From assembly GCA_047501485.1 (NCBI GenBank), contig JAZDRN010000004.1:62001-126000 (forward strand): a DNA stretch of 64,000 bases. Reading direction: 5' to 3'. The translations under genes and the position numbers were made by a program. This stretch comes from Ancrocorticia sp047501485 (GTDB lineage: Bacteria > Actinomycetota > Actinomycetes > Actinomycetales > Actinomycetaceae). Under the pieces are notes generated by a model. It did no database searches, was not told where the DNA came from, and saw only the letters and a list, made by a program, of their open reading frames with translations. Of the stretch, positions 26,373-34,458 are shown piece after piece (position 1 is the stretch's first letter; the number at the start of each line of letters is the position of its first letter).

Positions 26373-27531
26373 AACGGATTCGGCGCGGAGGCTGGCGGCG
26401 ATGGCCTGGACGCGCCTGGCGGAAGGAGAGGACGTCTACGCCACTCGTCTGGTTGATGATCTCGGGTACGAGAAAGCGTTGGATTGGCTGAAGGAGATAC
26501 AGGCGGGAGCTCCAGTTCGGGGAGAAATGCGGGTACAGGCCGAGCGCTGGGCTGGAAGGCTCGACAGCGGGGCATTCGAACGCGATGCGCGCCTGGCCTC
26601 GCGTCTGGGAGGCTTCCTCATGCCTGGCGATCGGAACTGGCCCGAAAGCCTCATGGATCTTGACGATAAGAGGCCGCTGGGCCTGTGGTATCACGGCGAT
26701 CCAGAGGTGCTGCGAAGGTTGTCGGTTTCCATAGTGGGCTCACGGGACGCCACACAATACGGGAAGCGCATCGCCACGGATTTCGCCTACGAGCTGGCCG
26801 AGGCCGGCGTTGCCGTGGTATCCGGCGGGGCCTTCGGAATCGATACCGCGGCGCATAGGGGCGCATTGTCCGCTGGAAGTCAAACGGTCGTCGTCCTCGC
26901 CGGTGGAGTGGACAGGCCGTATCCGAAACAGAACGCCGGGCTCTTCGGCGAAATCCTAGCCGCCGGCGGCGTGCTGGTCTCCGAATCGCCGCCGGGGGCG
27001 CAGCCGCTACGGCACCGTTTTCTCTCGCGCAATCGAATCATTGCGGCCCTCGGGCTGGCGACGATCGTAGTCGAGGCTCCGTATCGTTCCGGTGCGATCT
27101 CGACAGCTCGGCATGCACTGGAGATCGGTCGCGATGTCGGGGCCGTTCCCGGTCCCGTCTCCTCACCGCGGTCGGCGGGGTGTCACCGGCTCTTGCGTGA
27201 GAGCGCGATCTGCGTGACGAGCTCCAACGATGTGGCGGAGCTGCTTGGTTTCGACATCATAGAGGCGGCTACTCGTGAGGGGTCGAAGCGAGGCACGCAG
27301 GCATCGCGTCAGTTGACGCTGGAGCTCGATGACCCGCTGGCGGGGCATCCTCTGGCGGTGCGGATCAGAGACGCATTGCCGGTGCACAGCCCATGTACCG
27401 TGCAGAAGATCGCGGCAACTGCCGGTGTGAGCGTTGCGGAGGCGATACGTGGATTGGGGCTGCTGGAGATGGAGGGGATCGCGCAGAATCTACGCGAGGG
27501 GTGGCGTCTGGCTGCTCGGGCGCGGCGGTAA
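26365..27531 (+). CDS. dprA: DNA-processing protein DprA
   Basis: DprA protects incoming single-stranded DNA and loads RecA. The product (388 aa) has an N-terminal helical region. A Rossmann core follows with SIVGSRDATQYGKRIATDFAYELA and VSGGAFGIDTAAHRGAL near residues 120-165, then a C-terminal winged-helix segment. It overlaps the comM-like gene by 8 bp. ATG 26365 is used because GAGAGG lies about 10 nt upstream; ATG 26356 in frame is possible. Confidence 0.93.
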   Translation: MVETDSARRLAAMAWTRLAEGEDVYATRLVDDLGYEKALDWLKEIQAGAPVRGEMRVQAERWAGRLDSGAFERDARLASRLGGFLMPGDRNWPESLMDLDDKRPLGLWYHGDPEVLRRLSVSIVGSRDATQYGKRIATDFAYELAEAGVAVVSGGAFGIDTAAHRGALSAGSQTVVVLAGGVDRPYPKQNAGLFGEILAAGGVLVSESPPGAQPLRHRFLSRNRIIAALGLATIVVEAPYRSGAISTARHALEIGRDVGAVPGPVSSPRSAGCHRLLRESAICVTSSNDVAELLGFDIIEAATREGSKRGTQASRQLTLELDDPLAGHPLAVRIRDALPVHSPCTVQKIAATAGVSVAEAIRGLGLLEMEGIAQNLREGWRLAARARR

Positions 27532-27546
27532 CGTCCGTGAACTCGC

Positions 27547-27552
27547 TATGCT
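27547..27552 (+). promoter_or_regulatory. -10 box for leaderless xerC mRNA
   Basis: TATGCT lies exactly 6 nt before the GTG of xerC. The GGAGGG between them is too close to the start to be an ideal SD, so leaderless initiation is plausible. Confidence 0.4.
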
Positions 27553-27558
27553 GGAGGG

Positions 27559-28482
27559 GTGGCGGAGGAGATTCTCATTGCGGATGTCGTCGAGCTCTAT
27601 CGACGAGAGCTTGCGTTGCGCCGGGGACTGCCCGAACACACCGTAGCTGCTTATGTCCATGAGGCGCAGTCCCTGCTTGAGTTTCTCAATCATTCGGTGG
27701 GCGCGGATATCTCCGAGCCTCTCGATCTCTCGCTGTTGGATCTGACGGATGTGCGCGGGTGGCTGGCAAAGTCTCAGAAGCAGGGGCAGGCTCGTTCGTC
27801 CTTGGCCAGGCATTCGGCCGCCATTCGCACGTTCAGCTCGTGGCTCTATCGCTCCGGTTATACTCAGGCTGACGCGGCCGCACGGCTGAAGGCTCCACGA
27901 GCGGATAACGAGCTTCCGCATGTGCTGACTCAGGAACAGGCTCGCCAGCTGCTCAACCACGCGCAGGAGCGTGCCGCCGACGAAGATCCCGTTCATGTAC
28001 GCGACATGGCGGCACTGGAGCTGTTGTACGGTGCGGGTCTCCGTATCTCTGAGCTTTGCTCGCTGAATGTGGATGCCCTTGGCGCCGATTCCACGGTCCG
28101 AGTGCTGGGAAAGGGAGAGAAGGAGCGCATCGTTCCCTACGGGGTTCCGGCAACTCGTGCGCTCATGCGCTATCTGGCGGTTCGCTCCCAGTTGGCCGAT
28201 GCTCCGACCAAGGCTCTTTTCCTCGGGGTTCGCGGTGGACGGTTGAACCCGCGTTCCATGCGCGACGTGGTCTACCGTTTGGCCTCGCAGGCGGGAGTCC
28301 CGGAGATCTCGCCACACGACCTACGCCATTCCACCGCCACACATCTGCTGGAGGGAGGCTCCGACCTGCGCACCGTGCAAGAGATCCTCGGGCACACCTC
28401 GCTAGCCACCACTCAACGCTATACGCATGTGAGCGCGGAGCGACTGCGACAGACCTTCGCCCAAGCGCACCCGCGAGCCTGA
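27559..28482 (+). CDS. xerC: Tyrosine recombinase XerC
   Basis: XerC resolves chromosome dimers at dif with XerD. The 307-residue product has the SAM-like N-terminal core-binding domain (residues 1-90) and the catalytic domain. Its active residues are seen in YGAGLRISELCSLNV (Arg), SPHDLRHSTATHLLEGG (HxxR), ILGHTSLATTQRYTHVS (His and nucleophile Tyr). The XerC name rests on its fixed place after dprA and before rpsB in actinobacteria. There is nothing suggesting a phage or transposon integrase. Confidence 0.92.
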   Translation: MAEEILIADVVELYRRELALRRGLPEHTVAAYVHEAQSLLEFLNHSVGADISEPLDLSLLDLTDVRGWLAKSQKQGQARSSLARHSAAIRTFSSWLYRSGYTQADAAARLKAPRADNELPHVLTQEQARQLLNHAQERAADEDPVHVRDMAALELLYGAGLRISELCSLNVDALGADSTVRVLGKGEKERIVPYGVPATRALMRYLAVRSQLADAPTKALFLGVRGGRLNPRSMRDVVYRLASQAGVPEISPHDLRHSTATHLLEGGSDLRTVQEILGHTSLATTQRYTHVSAERLRQTFAQAHPRA

Positions 28483-28494
28483 GAAGCTCCAACC

Positions 28495-28735
28495 GTGAGG
28501 GAGCCATCGCGCACGGCCACCGCGGCGGCGACGGTGACGGTGATGGCCACGGCGGCCACGGCGGCGACGGTGGCGACGATTATCGAAGCGATGGCCACGG
28601 CGGCGATGGCGACAGTGATGGTGACGGTGATGGGCGCGGAGCTGATGGATATGGAAGCGACGGTGATGGCCACGGAGAAGGTGTCCACGGAAGCGATGCC
28701 GCTGCCGCAGGCGGACCGGCTGCGAATCACTCCCA
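28495..28735. repeat. Degenerate short tandem repeat tract after xerC
   Basis: About 240 bp are made of imperfect 6- and 9-bp units of the type GGCGACGGTGATGGCCAC, rich in GAY and GGN triplets. One plus frame reads as Gly/Asp/His repeats and the opposite strand as Val/Ala/Ile/Thr repeats; neither looks like a real gene. The tract touches the 3' end of the M23-like gene. It may be a slippage-prone spacer between convergent genes. Confidence 0.6.
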
Positions 28736-29398
28736 CAGCCTGATGGGCACCTGGTTCAACAGGCTGAGCGGATCGATGTAACGGTCCTCTGGGAACTTGG
28801 CTCCCCAGTGCAATACCGGCGCGGGCCCGAAATGGCCCGTTTCCAGCGTTCCGATGACCTCTCCTTTGACCACCCGGTCTCCCTTGGAAACGGCGGGGGA
28901 GACGGGTTCGTAGGTAGTGCGCAGCCCTCCCGGATGCTCGATCGAGACGAGATTACGATCATTCAACCTCCCCGCGTAGATCACTTCGCCGTCGCCCGCC
29001 GCCAGTACATTGGAGCCTTCATCTGCGGCCAGATCCACGCCGCGATGCCCGGGGAGCCAGCGTTCCTCGGGCGCGGCGAAAGCGCGGATAACCGGGACCT
29101 CGTGACCGGTGGGCCAGTCGTAGGTCTGGGCGGTGACGTCGTCGTGAAGGAGGCTGGTGGCCCACTCTTCTTGCTCGAGGACCGGTGGACGACCTCGATT
29201 CGGAACCCCGGATGAATCGTTGAGGTTCCGGGCGCCCTGCGCCGCCGGTTTGGCAGTACCGGGAGCATTTGCTGTAGCCGGCCTGGCCGAAGAGCTCAGG
29301 GAATCGCCCGAGTGCGCGACCTGCGAGACTTCCGGTGCCAGGACTACGAAGGATCCGAGCATAAAGGCGGTTATGGCGGTGCCAAAGATAGCTTTCAT
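28727..29398 (-). CDS. Secreted M23 (LytM-like) peptidase-domain protein
   Basis: The 223-residue product has an N-terminal signal or anchor segment (IFGTAITAFMLGSFVVLA), a low-complexity linker, and an M23 domain from about residue 95. It keeps HRGVDLAA (the HxxxD zinc ligands) and LHWGAKFPEDRYIDPL. The first His of the usual C-terminal HxH is Val here (PVLHWG), so full hydrolase activity is doubtful; it may be a regulator of peptidoglycan hydrolysis. It is convergent with xerC across the repeat tract and divergent from rpsB. M23 proteins next to rpsB are common in actinobacteria. Confidence 0.85.
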   Translation of the reverse strand: MKAIFGTAITAFMLGSFVVLAPEVSQVAHSGDSLSSSARPATANAPGTAKPAAQGARNLNDSSGVPNRGRPPVLEQEEWATSLLHDDVTAQTYDWPTGHEVPVIRAFAAPEERWLPGHRGVDLAADEGSNVLAAGDGEVIYAGRLNDRNLVSIEHPGGLRTTYEPVSPAVSKGDRVVKGEVIGTLETGHFGPAPVLHWGAKFPEDRYIDPLSLLNQVPIRLWE

Positions 29399-29910
29399 GG
29401 CGTTATTCTGGAGAGATCTCCGGTGGCCTGTGCCGAGACGACGTGGCTCTGTGGATAGGAAATACGTGAATGGTCGCGGGGGAGAAATCTGCTATCAGCC
29501 TCCCTTACCGGGCGTCTTGAGACTCTTGCTCGGCTTATTGCTTGCCATCGCCCAGCTCTTTAAGACTCTCGCTTGCTCTCTTGAGACTGTCGGCCGTCGT
29601 CGGGCGGCACCTCCAGGAGGCGGCATCCGGGCCAAAGCCCGAGATGTTGCCAAAACCACCACGTATCGGGGCTCTCGAGGGTGGCCCCTGGTTCGTGGCC
29701 TCGGCTACACTTGTTTGGCGGTCACATCCATATGTGACTGACTTCGCGTGCCCTCACCGTTCGGAAACGAGCGGAGTGGCTGCCACGGTCCCCTGGCGAA
29801 ACGGATTCGCAGGGGAGAGCAGTTCGCTGGGGCACCAGGGCGATTGGCAATTCCGCCAACCGCGACAACCGATACGCGCACGAAAGCCGTGCGCGCCAGA
29901 AAGGACGACC
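29399..29910. other. M23-rpsB divergent intergenic region / rpsB leader
   Basis: No credible gene is visible. TACACT at 29706-29711 is a candidate -10 box for rpsB and would give a leader of about 190 nt. A hairpin lies in that leader (29789-29816). The part nearest the M23-like gene must hold the minus-strand promoter, but no clear boxes are seen. Confidence 0.5.
29789..29816 (+). promoter_or_regulatory. Hairpin in the rpsB leader
   Basis: TCCCCT (29789-29794) pairs with AGGGGA (29811-29816). An inner CGAA/TTCG stem is separated by a small internal loop. It lies about 95 nt before rpsB and could take part in autoregulation by uS2. That role is inferred from analogy with other rpsB leaders. 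Confidence 0.35.
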
Positions 29911-30837
29911 ATGGCAGTCGTTACCATGCGCCAGCTGCTTGAAGCCGGCGTGCACTTCGGGCACCAGACCCGCCGTTGGAACCCGAAGATGAAGCGATTC
30001 ATCCTCACCGATCGCAACTCGATTTACATCATCGATCTTCAGCAGACCGTTGATCACATCAACCAGACGTACGACTTCGTCAAGGAGACCGTCGCCCACG
30101 GTGGAAACATCCTCTTCGTCGGCACCAAGAAGCAGGCCCAGGCCGCTGTCAAGGAGCAGGCGGAGCGCGTCGGCATGCCCTACGTGAACGAGCGTTGGCT
30201 CGGTGGCATGCTCACGAACTTCCAGACCGTCGCCAAGCGAATCTCGCGCCTGCGCGAGCTCGAGCTGATCGACTTCGACGATGTCGCCGGCTCAGGTCGC
30301 ACCAAGAAGGAACTGCTCATGATGCGTCGTGAGAAGGAGAAGCTGGAGCGCACGCTCGGCGGTATCCGCGATATGGGCAAGGTTCCCTCCGCCATCTGGA
30401 TCGTTGACACCAACAAGGAGCACCTCGCGGTCTCCGAGGCTCATAAGCTCAACATCCCGGTCGTGGCCATCCTCGACACCAACTGCGACCCCGACGATGT
30501 CAACTACTCGATCCCGGGTAACGACGATGCCATTGGCTCCGTCGGCCTACTGACCCGCGTTATCGCGGACGCCGTCGCTGAGGGCCTCATGGCCCGTGGA
30601 GGCGGCACTGCCGCCGAAGAGCCCATGCCCGAGTGGGAGCGCGAGGTTCTGGCCGCCGCGGAGGCGACCGACGCCGTTTCCTCTGTCGAGGCTACCGAGG
30701 CTCCTGCCGCGGACGAGGCCGATCAGGCCCCCGCAGCTGAGGAGGCCCCCGCCGCGGCCGATGAAGCCGCACCTGAGGCTGCCGCCGAGACCGCTGAGGC
30801 GCCCGCCGTCGAGGCCACCCCGGCCGAGCAGGCCTGA
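29911..30837 (+). CDS. rpsB: 30S ribosomal protein uS2
   Basis: uS2 binds late to the 30S subunit. The 308-residue product starts MAVVTMRQLLEAGVHFGHQTRRWNP. It has FVGTKKQAQAAVKEQAERVGMPYVNERWLGG and PSAIWIVDTNKEH-type segments, and ends in an Ala/Glu-rich tail of about 75 residues. The ATG is preceded by AAAGGACG. The open frame extends further upstream, but that sequence does not resemble the family. It forms the usual pair with tsf (38-bp gap). Confidence 0.96.
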   Translation: MAVVTMRQLLEAGVHFGHQTRRWNPKMKRFILTDRNSIYIIDLQQTVDHINQTYDFVKETVAHGGNILFVGTKKQAQAAVKEQAERVGMPYVNERWLGGMLTNFQTVAKRISRLRELELIDFDDVAGSGRTKKELLMMRREKEKLERTLGGIRDMGKVPSAIWIVDTNKEHLAVSEAHKLNIPVVAILDTNCDPDDVNYSIPGNDDAIGSVGLLTRVIADAVAEGLMARGGGTAAEEPMPEWEREVLAAAEATDAVSSVEATEAPAADEADQAPAAEEAPAAADEAAPEAAAETAEAPAVEATPAEQA

Positions 30838-30875
30838 GTTTCCGCTCGACTTCAAGAGAAAGAACGTAAACGTAG

Positions 30876-31724
30876 ATGGCAAACTTCACTGTTGCTGACG
30901 TCAAGGCTCTGCGCGACAAGACCGGCGCAGGCATGTTGGACGTCAAGAAGGCACTGGACGAGGCAAATGGCGACGTCACCGCCGCCGAGGAAGTCCTGCG
31001 CGTTAAGGGCCTCAAGTCCATCGCCAAGCGCGAGGGACGTTCGGCTGCCAATGGACTCGTTGCTTCCGCGGTTCGGGACACCGAGAACGGACAGCGTGGA
31101 ATCCTCATCGAGATCAACGCTGAGACCGACTTCGTGGCCAAGAACGAGAAGTTCATCCAGATGTCCGAAGAGATCCTGGAGGCAGCTGTCGTCTCTGGCG
31201 CCTCCGATGTCGAGTCCGTTCGCGCAGCCAAGCTGCTCGAGGGCACTGTCCAGGACCGTATCGATGGCATGATCGCCATCATCGGTGAGAAGATGGAAGT
31301 CTCCCACGTGGCCGTCCTGGAGGGCGAGCACGTCGAGTCCTACATGCACCGCACCAACCCCGATCTGCCGCCGCAGGTTGGCGTCTTGGTGGCCACCGAT
31401 GCGGGCGCGGCCTCGGCCGCGCACGATATCGCCGTGCATATTGCGGCTCTCTCGCCGGCTTACCTGAGCCGCGCGGACGTGCCGCAGGATGTCGTGGATC
31501 AGGAGACCCGCATCGCCACCGAGACGACGATCGCCGAGGGTAAGCCCGAGAAGGCTGTCCCGAAGATCGTCGAAGGCCGCATGAACGGTTTCTACAAGTC
31601 CGTGGTTCTGGAGGAGCAGGGCTTCGCCCGCGACCCCAAGGTTACGGTCGGCGAGATCGCCAAGCAGGCCGGCGGCAAGATCACCGGTTTCGCTCGCATC
31701 CGCGTGGGTGCCTCGGCCGAGTGA
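30876..31724 (+). CDS. tsf: Translation elongation factor Ts
   Basis: EF-Ts recycles EF-Tu by GDP exchange. The 282-residue product has the N-terminal FTVADVKALRDKTGAGMLDVKKAL and the core TDFVAKNEKF that inserts into EF-Tu. It ends with GEIAKQAGGKITGFARIRVG. Two hairpins follow, the second with a T-run. pyrH, which is usually the next gene, is displaced about 11 kb downstream. Confidence 0.96.
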   Translation: MANFTVADVKALRDKTGAGMLDVKKALDEANGDVTAAEEVLRVKGLKSIAKREGRSAANGLVASAVRDTENGQRGILIEINAETDFVAKNEKFIQMSEEILEAAVVSGASDVESVRAAKLLEGTVQDRIDGMIAIIGEKMEVSHVAVLEGEHVESYMHRTNPDLPPQVGVLVATDAGAASAAHDIAVHIAALSPAYLSRADVPQDVVDQETRIATETTIAEGKPEKAVPKIVEGRMNGFYKSVVLEEQGFARDPKVTVGEIAKQAGGKITGFARIRVGASAE

Positions 31725-31742
31725 CCACTATGGTCTGATGAC

Positions 31743-31815
31743 GTGGCGGGCGCTCTGCGCCTGCCACGGACATGAGGCGGGGAACAGCTCTCAGCGAGTT
31801 GTTCCCCGCCTTTTT
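31743..31815 (+). terminator. Double hairpin terminator after tsf
   Basis: A first hairpin (31743-31767, GTGGC and GCCAC with inner GGCG and CGCC) precedes a second. The second has an 11-bp stem, 31776-31786 with 31800-31810, followed by TTTTTG. The second is a textbook rho-independent terminator. Confidence 0.9.
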
Positions 31816-32448
31816 GCGGGATTGTTCATTGGGGCGAGCGGCGAAGCTGCTCGCCCCATCTGGTGCAGGCCCTCGACCGCATGGAAAAGGCACTGTGCGA
31901 CTGAATTATTCCCCGGTCAATTGGCTGGGGCTTGGAGGTGCAGCACGGGACTTCGCCGTCCCCAAAGGCCCAAGAAGGAACACAACGACCAACATAGGCG
32001 GCCATATTCGCGAGCCGGCAAGGAACAGCAGGATCGCCCTCGACAACCTGCCCGCACAAGAGGCCCCTTCCATCAACAAAAGCCTTCCCACGAGCACAAC
32101 GTTCCCTATATGGCACGGCAGGACCCGAAACCGCTTGTTTTCCTCGATTTCGGGAAAGTTATACTGCCACTCCACGGCCTCGTAGCCTGACACTATGAAA
32201 GGCAGCAAGAAGCCGATAGGCCGGTCCAGAAGAACCCACGGCAATCTCCGTAGCCGATGCGATGGCCGAAGTCGGATGTCTTCGCGCGAACATGCGCGAT
32301 GTTACCTGGCACCGGGGATGGTCCAGCTTCTCCAGACGCTCGCCATGTTCTGACGCAACCACGGGACCGGCCAGCCGATACTCAGTCCAGCCGATACTGT
32401 GCACACCACCCGTGCGGGACCGATAACTTCCGCAGGCGACCCAGCGAT
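31816..32448. other. Gene-poor stretch after tsf, possible remnant
   Basis: About 630 bp without a convincing gene. A minus-strand frame at 31906-32244 would encode 112 residues with hydrophobic segments (GFLLPFIV and MLVVVFLLGPLG). It has no recognised family, no SD and mixed codon use, so I leave it uncalled. CCAGCCGATACT is repeated twice near 32371-32398. The stretch may be a decayed gene at the border of an accessory block. Confidence 0.4.
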
Positions 32449-33807
32449 CTAGTTCTTGAACCCGTGCACCGGCGCGGGAATGATGCCTCCGCGTGAGAAG
32501 AACGTCTCCGAGGAGTACGGGCTCACCGCCATGACCGGCGCTTTGCCTAGCAGGCCCCCGAATTCGACCATGTCACCCTCCACGGTTCCGGGAGCCGGAA
32601 TGACTCGCACCGCGGTGGTCTTGTGGTTCATCACGCCGATGGCGGCCTCGTCCGCTATCATCCCGGCTATCGCACTGGCTGGGGTGCCGCCCGGAATCGC
32701 GACCATGTCCAGACCAACGGAGCAGATCGCCGTCATGGCCTCCAATTTGGACAGCGAGATCGCCCCGAGTGCGGCCGCCTCTATCATTCCCTCATCCTCT
32801 GAGACCGGGATGAACGAACCGGAGAGCCCGCCCACGCGGGAGCATGCCATGAGCCCGCCCTTCTTGACGGCGTCGTTCAGCAGGGCCAGGGCGGCCGTTG
32901 TCCCGTGCGCGCCCACGCGCTCCAACCCCATGGCCTCCAGGGCGCGGGCGACGGAATCGCCCACCTCGGCGGTGGGAGCCAAGGACAGGTCGACGATCCC
33001 GAAGCTCACGCCGAGACGCTCGGCAGCCAAACGGCCCACCAGCTCGCCCATGCGAGTCACCTTGAAAGCGGCCTTCTTGATGGTCTCGGCCAGCGCATCG
33101 AAGGGAGCTCCCTTCACGCCGTCGATGGCGCGCCGGATGACGCCCGGCCCCGAAACGCCGACGGATACTACGCAGTCCGGCATCTCCGGCCCGTGGAAGG
33201 CACCCGCCATGAAGGGGTTGTCTCCCACCGAGTTCGCGAAGACCACGAGCTTCGCGGCACCGAGCCCGCCCGCCGAGCCATGCGCGGCATCGCGTACCAC
33301 CTCGCCCATGCGCGCGACGGCATCCATGTTGATGCCGGCCCTGGACGAACCGATGTTCACGGATGAGCAGACGATGTCCGTGGCCGCCAGCGCCTCGGGT
33401 ATCGAGTCCATCAAGGCGCGATCCGAACGTGTGGCACCCTTCTCCACCAGGGCGGAGAAGCCACCGATGAAGTCCACGCCGACGGCCTTGCCCGCCGCAT
33501 CCAGCATGTCGGCCCACGGGCGCAGGTCGCTCTCGCGGGAGGAGCCTGCAACCAGGGCGATGGGGGAGACGGAGATCCTCTTGTTGATGATGGGGATTCC
33601 GAGCTCGGCCTCTATCTCCTCGCAGACCGCCACGAGCCTGGCGGCCTCGGTGGTGATACGTTCAAAGCATCGTTCGCGCGCACGCTCGCCGTCGGAATCG
33701 GCGCAGTCGAGCAGCGAGACGCCCATGGTGACGGTGCGGATGTCCAGGCGATCCTCGGAGATCATCTGGATGGTCTCGAGAATATTCTCGGCAGTATCCA
33801 TTGCCAT
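32449..33807 (-). CDS. DUF711/UPF0210 (PFL-like) family protein
   Basis: The 452-residue product belongs to the widespread UPF0210/DUF711 family, whose fold resembles glycyl radical enzymes but whose function is unknown. Typical segments are ETIQMISEDRLDIRTVTMGVSLLDC, KRISVSPIALVAG, VDFIGGFSALVEKG, INMDAVARMG and LDMVAIPGGTPASAIAGMI. ATG 33807 is chosen because AGGGGC lies about 6 nt upstream and the conserved N-terminus follows. It lies 8 bp after the ACT-domain gene, and this pair is conserved across many Gram-positive bacteria and archaea. Confidence 0.9.
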   Translation of the reverse strand: MAMDTAENILETIQMISEDRLDIRTVTMGVSLLDCADSDGERARERCFERITTEAARLVAVCEEIEAELGIPIINKRISVSPIALVAGSSRESDLRPWADMLDAAGKAVGVDFIGGFSALVEKGATRSDRALMDSIPEALAATDIVCSSVNIGSSRAGINMDAVARMGEVVRDAAHGSAGGLGAAKLVVFANSVGDNPFMAGAFHGPEMPDCVVSVGVSGPGVIRRAIDGVKGAPFDALAETIKKAAFKVTRMGELVGRLAAERLGVSFGIVDLSLAPTAEVGDSVARALEAMGLERVGAHGTTAALALLNDAVKKGGLMACSRVGGLSGSFIPVSEDEGMIEAAALGAISLSKLEAMTAICSVGLDMVAIPGGTPASAIAGMIADEAAIGVMNHKTTAVRVIPAPGTVEGDMVEFGGLLGKAPVMAVSPYSSETFFSRGGIIPAPVHGFKN

Positions 33808-33815
33808 GGTCGCCC

Positions 33816-34085
33816 CTAGAGCCTGTGCATCGCGTTGAAGATGGCTTCGGACTGCATGCGCACTTCCATGCCCACGGTCCGACCGATCTCCGCCATCGCC
33901 GTCTGCAGTTCGGGCAGGGTGATGTCGCCCTCCTCGAAATCCACCTGCAGGATCATCGTGAAGTATTCGCCCATGAGGGTCTGGGAGACGTTGGTGATGT
34001 TGGCATTGCGCTCGGCCAGGCCGGTGGCGATGGCCGCAATGATTCCGGTGTGGTCCAATCCGGTGACAGTCATGATGGCTCGCAT
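33816..34085 (-). CDS. UPF0237 ACT-domain protein
   Basis: The 89-residue protein is a single ACT-type ligand-binding domain: MRAIMTVTGLDHTGIIAAIA and NANITNVSQTLMGEYFTMIL. ACT domains bind small molecules, often amino acids. It precedes the DUF711 gene by 8 bp in a two-gene operon and presumably regulates or partners it. The start ATG 34085 faces the retron promoter region 85 bp away, so the two units are divergent. Confidence 0.88.
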   Translation of the reverse strand: MRAIMTVTGLDHTGIIAAIATGLAERNANITNVSQTLMGEYFTMILQVDFEEGDITLPELQTAMAEIGRTVGMEVRMQSEAIFNAMHRL

Positions 34086-34170
34086 CTGTCCATCTTCCCA
34101 TGAGTTGCCTCGGAACCTGGAACCGCGAGTGCCGTCGACCGGTGGTGTTCGAACTCTGTGGCGCCGACGG

Positions 34171-34199
34171 TTCACATGCGTCAATCGCTGGGCTAGGCT
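34171..34199 (+). promoter_or_regulatory. Retron promoter
   Basis: TTCACA (34171-34176) and TAGGCT (34194-34199) are 17 bp apart. Transcription would begin near 34206-34207, exactly where the inverted repeat bounding the retron RNA begins. Confidence 0.65.
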
Positions 34200-34206
34200 G
34201 GTAAGA

Positions 34207-34441
34207 CCAGAAGAGAATCCAGCGGCTAAGCGTACTTCGCCAGCTTGCCTGGCTCGCGAGGATCCGAACCTTGGAAAAGGATCGAACCTTGGAACACGGC
34301 TGACCGTGTTCGGCGGATGAGCTTCCGCAATCGTTGGTCGGCCGGTATCTATCCGCTTCGCTGCTAGCTACCGTCCGTCCCGTTCCGGTAACCCTCCGTT
34401 TGCAACGTCGAGATCAAAGTTAGCCGCCGGATTCTCTCTGG
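34207..34441 (+). ncRNA. Retron msr-msd RNA
   Basis: The roughly 235-nt region is closed by an inverted repeat. 34207-34229 (a1) pairs with 34420-34441 (a2) over about 21 bp with one A.C mismatch and one bulged A. The a1 core AGAGAATCC...GGCTAA is followed at once by G34230, in the context CTAAGCG, the position of the branching G in known retrons. Inside are a GCCAG/CTGGC hairpin (34239-34253) and a tandem GGATC(C)GAACCTTGGAA (34260-34294). An 8-bp GAACACGG hairpin with a CTGA loop (34292-34311) and a GCGGA/TCCGC hairpin (34313-34328) come next. Last is a long msd-like hairpin (34336-34380) of 13 bp with three evenly spaced 1x1 mismatches. The RT start is 17 nt downstream. The msr/msd border is inferred. 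Confidence 0.82.
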
Positions 34442-34458
34442 ATGGGAGATGAGATGCC

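Noticed and set aside
28483..28781. Gly/Asp-rich repeat protein in the plus strand
   Set aside because: No start or SD is available after xerC. The open frame depends on the repeat tract and on shadow sequence within xerC.
29542..29910. N-terminal extension of uS2
   Set aside because: The frame is open, but the sequence is unlike uS2, and the SD with ATG at 29911 gives the canonical start.
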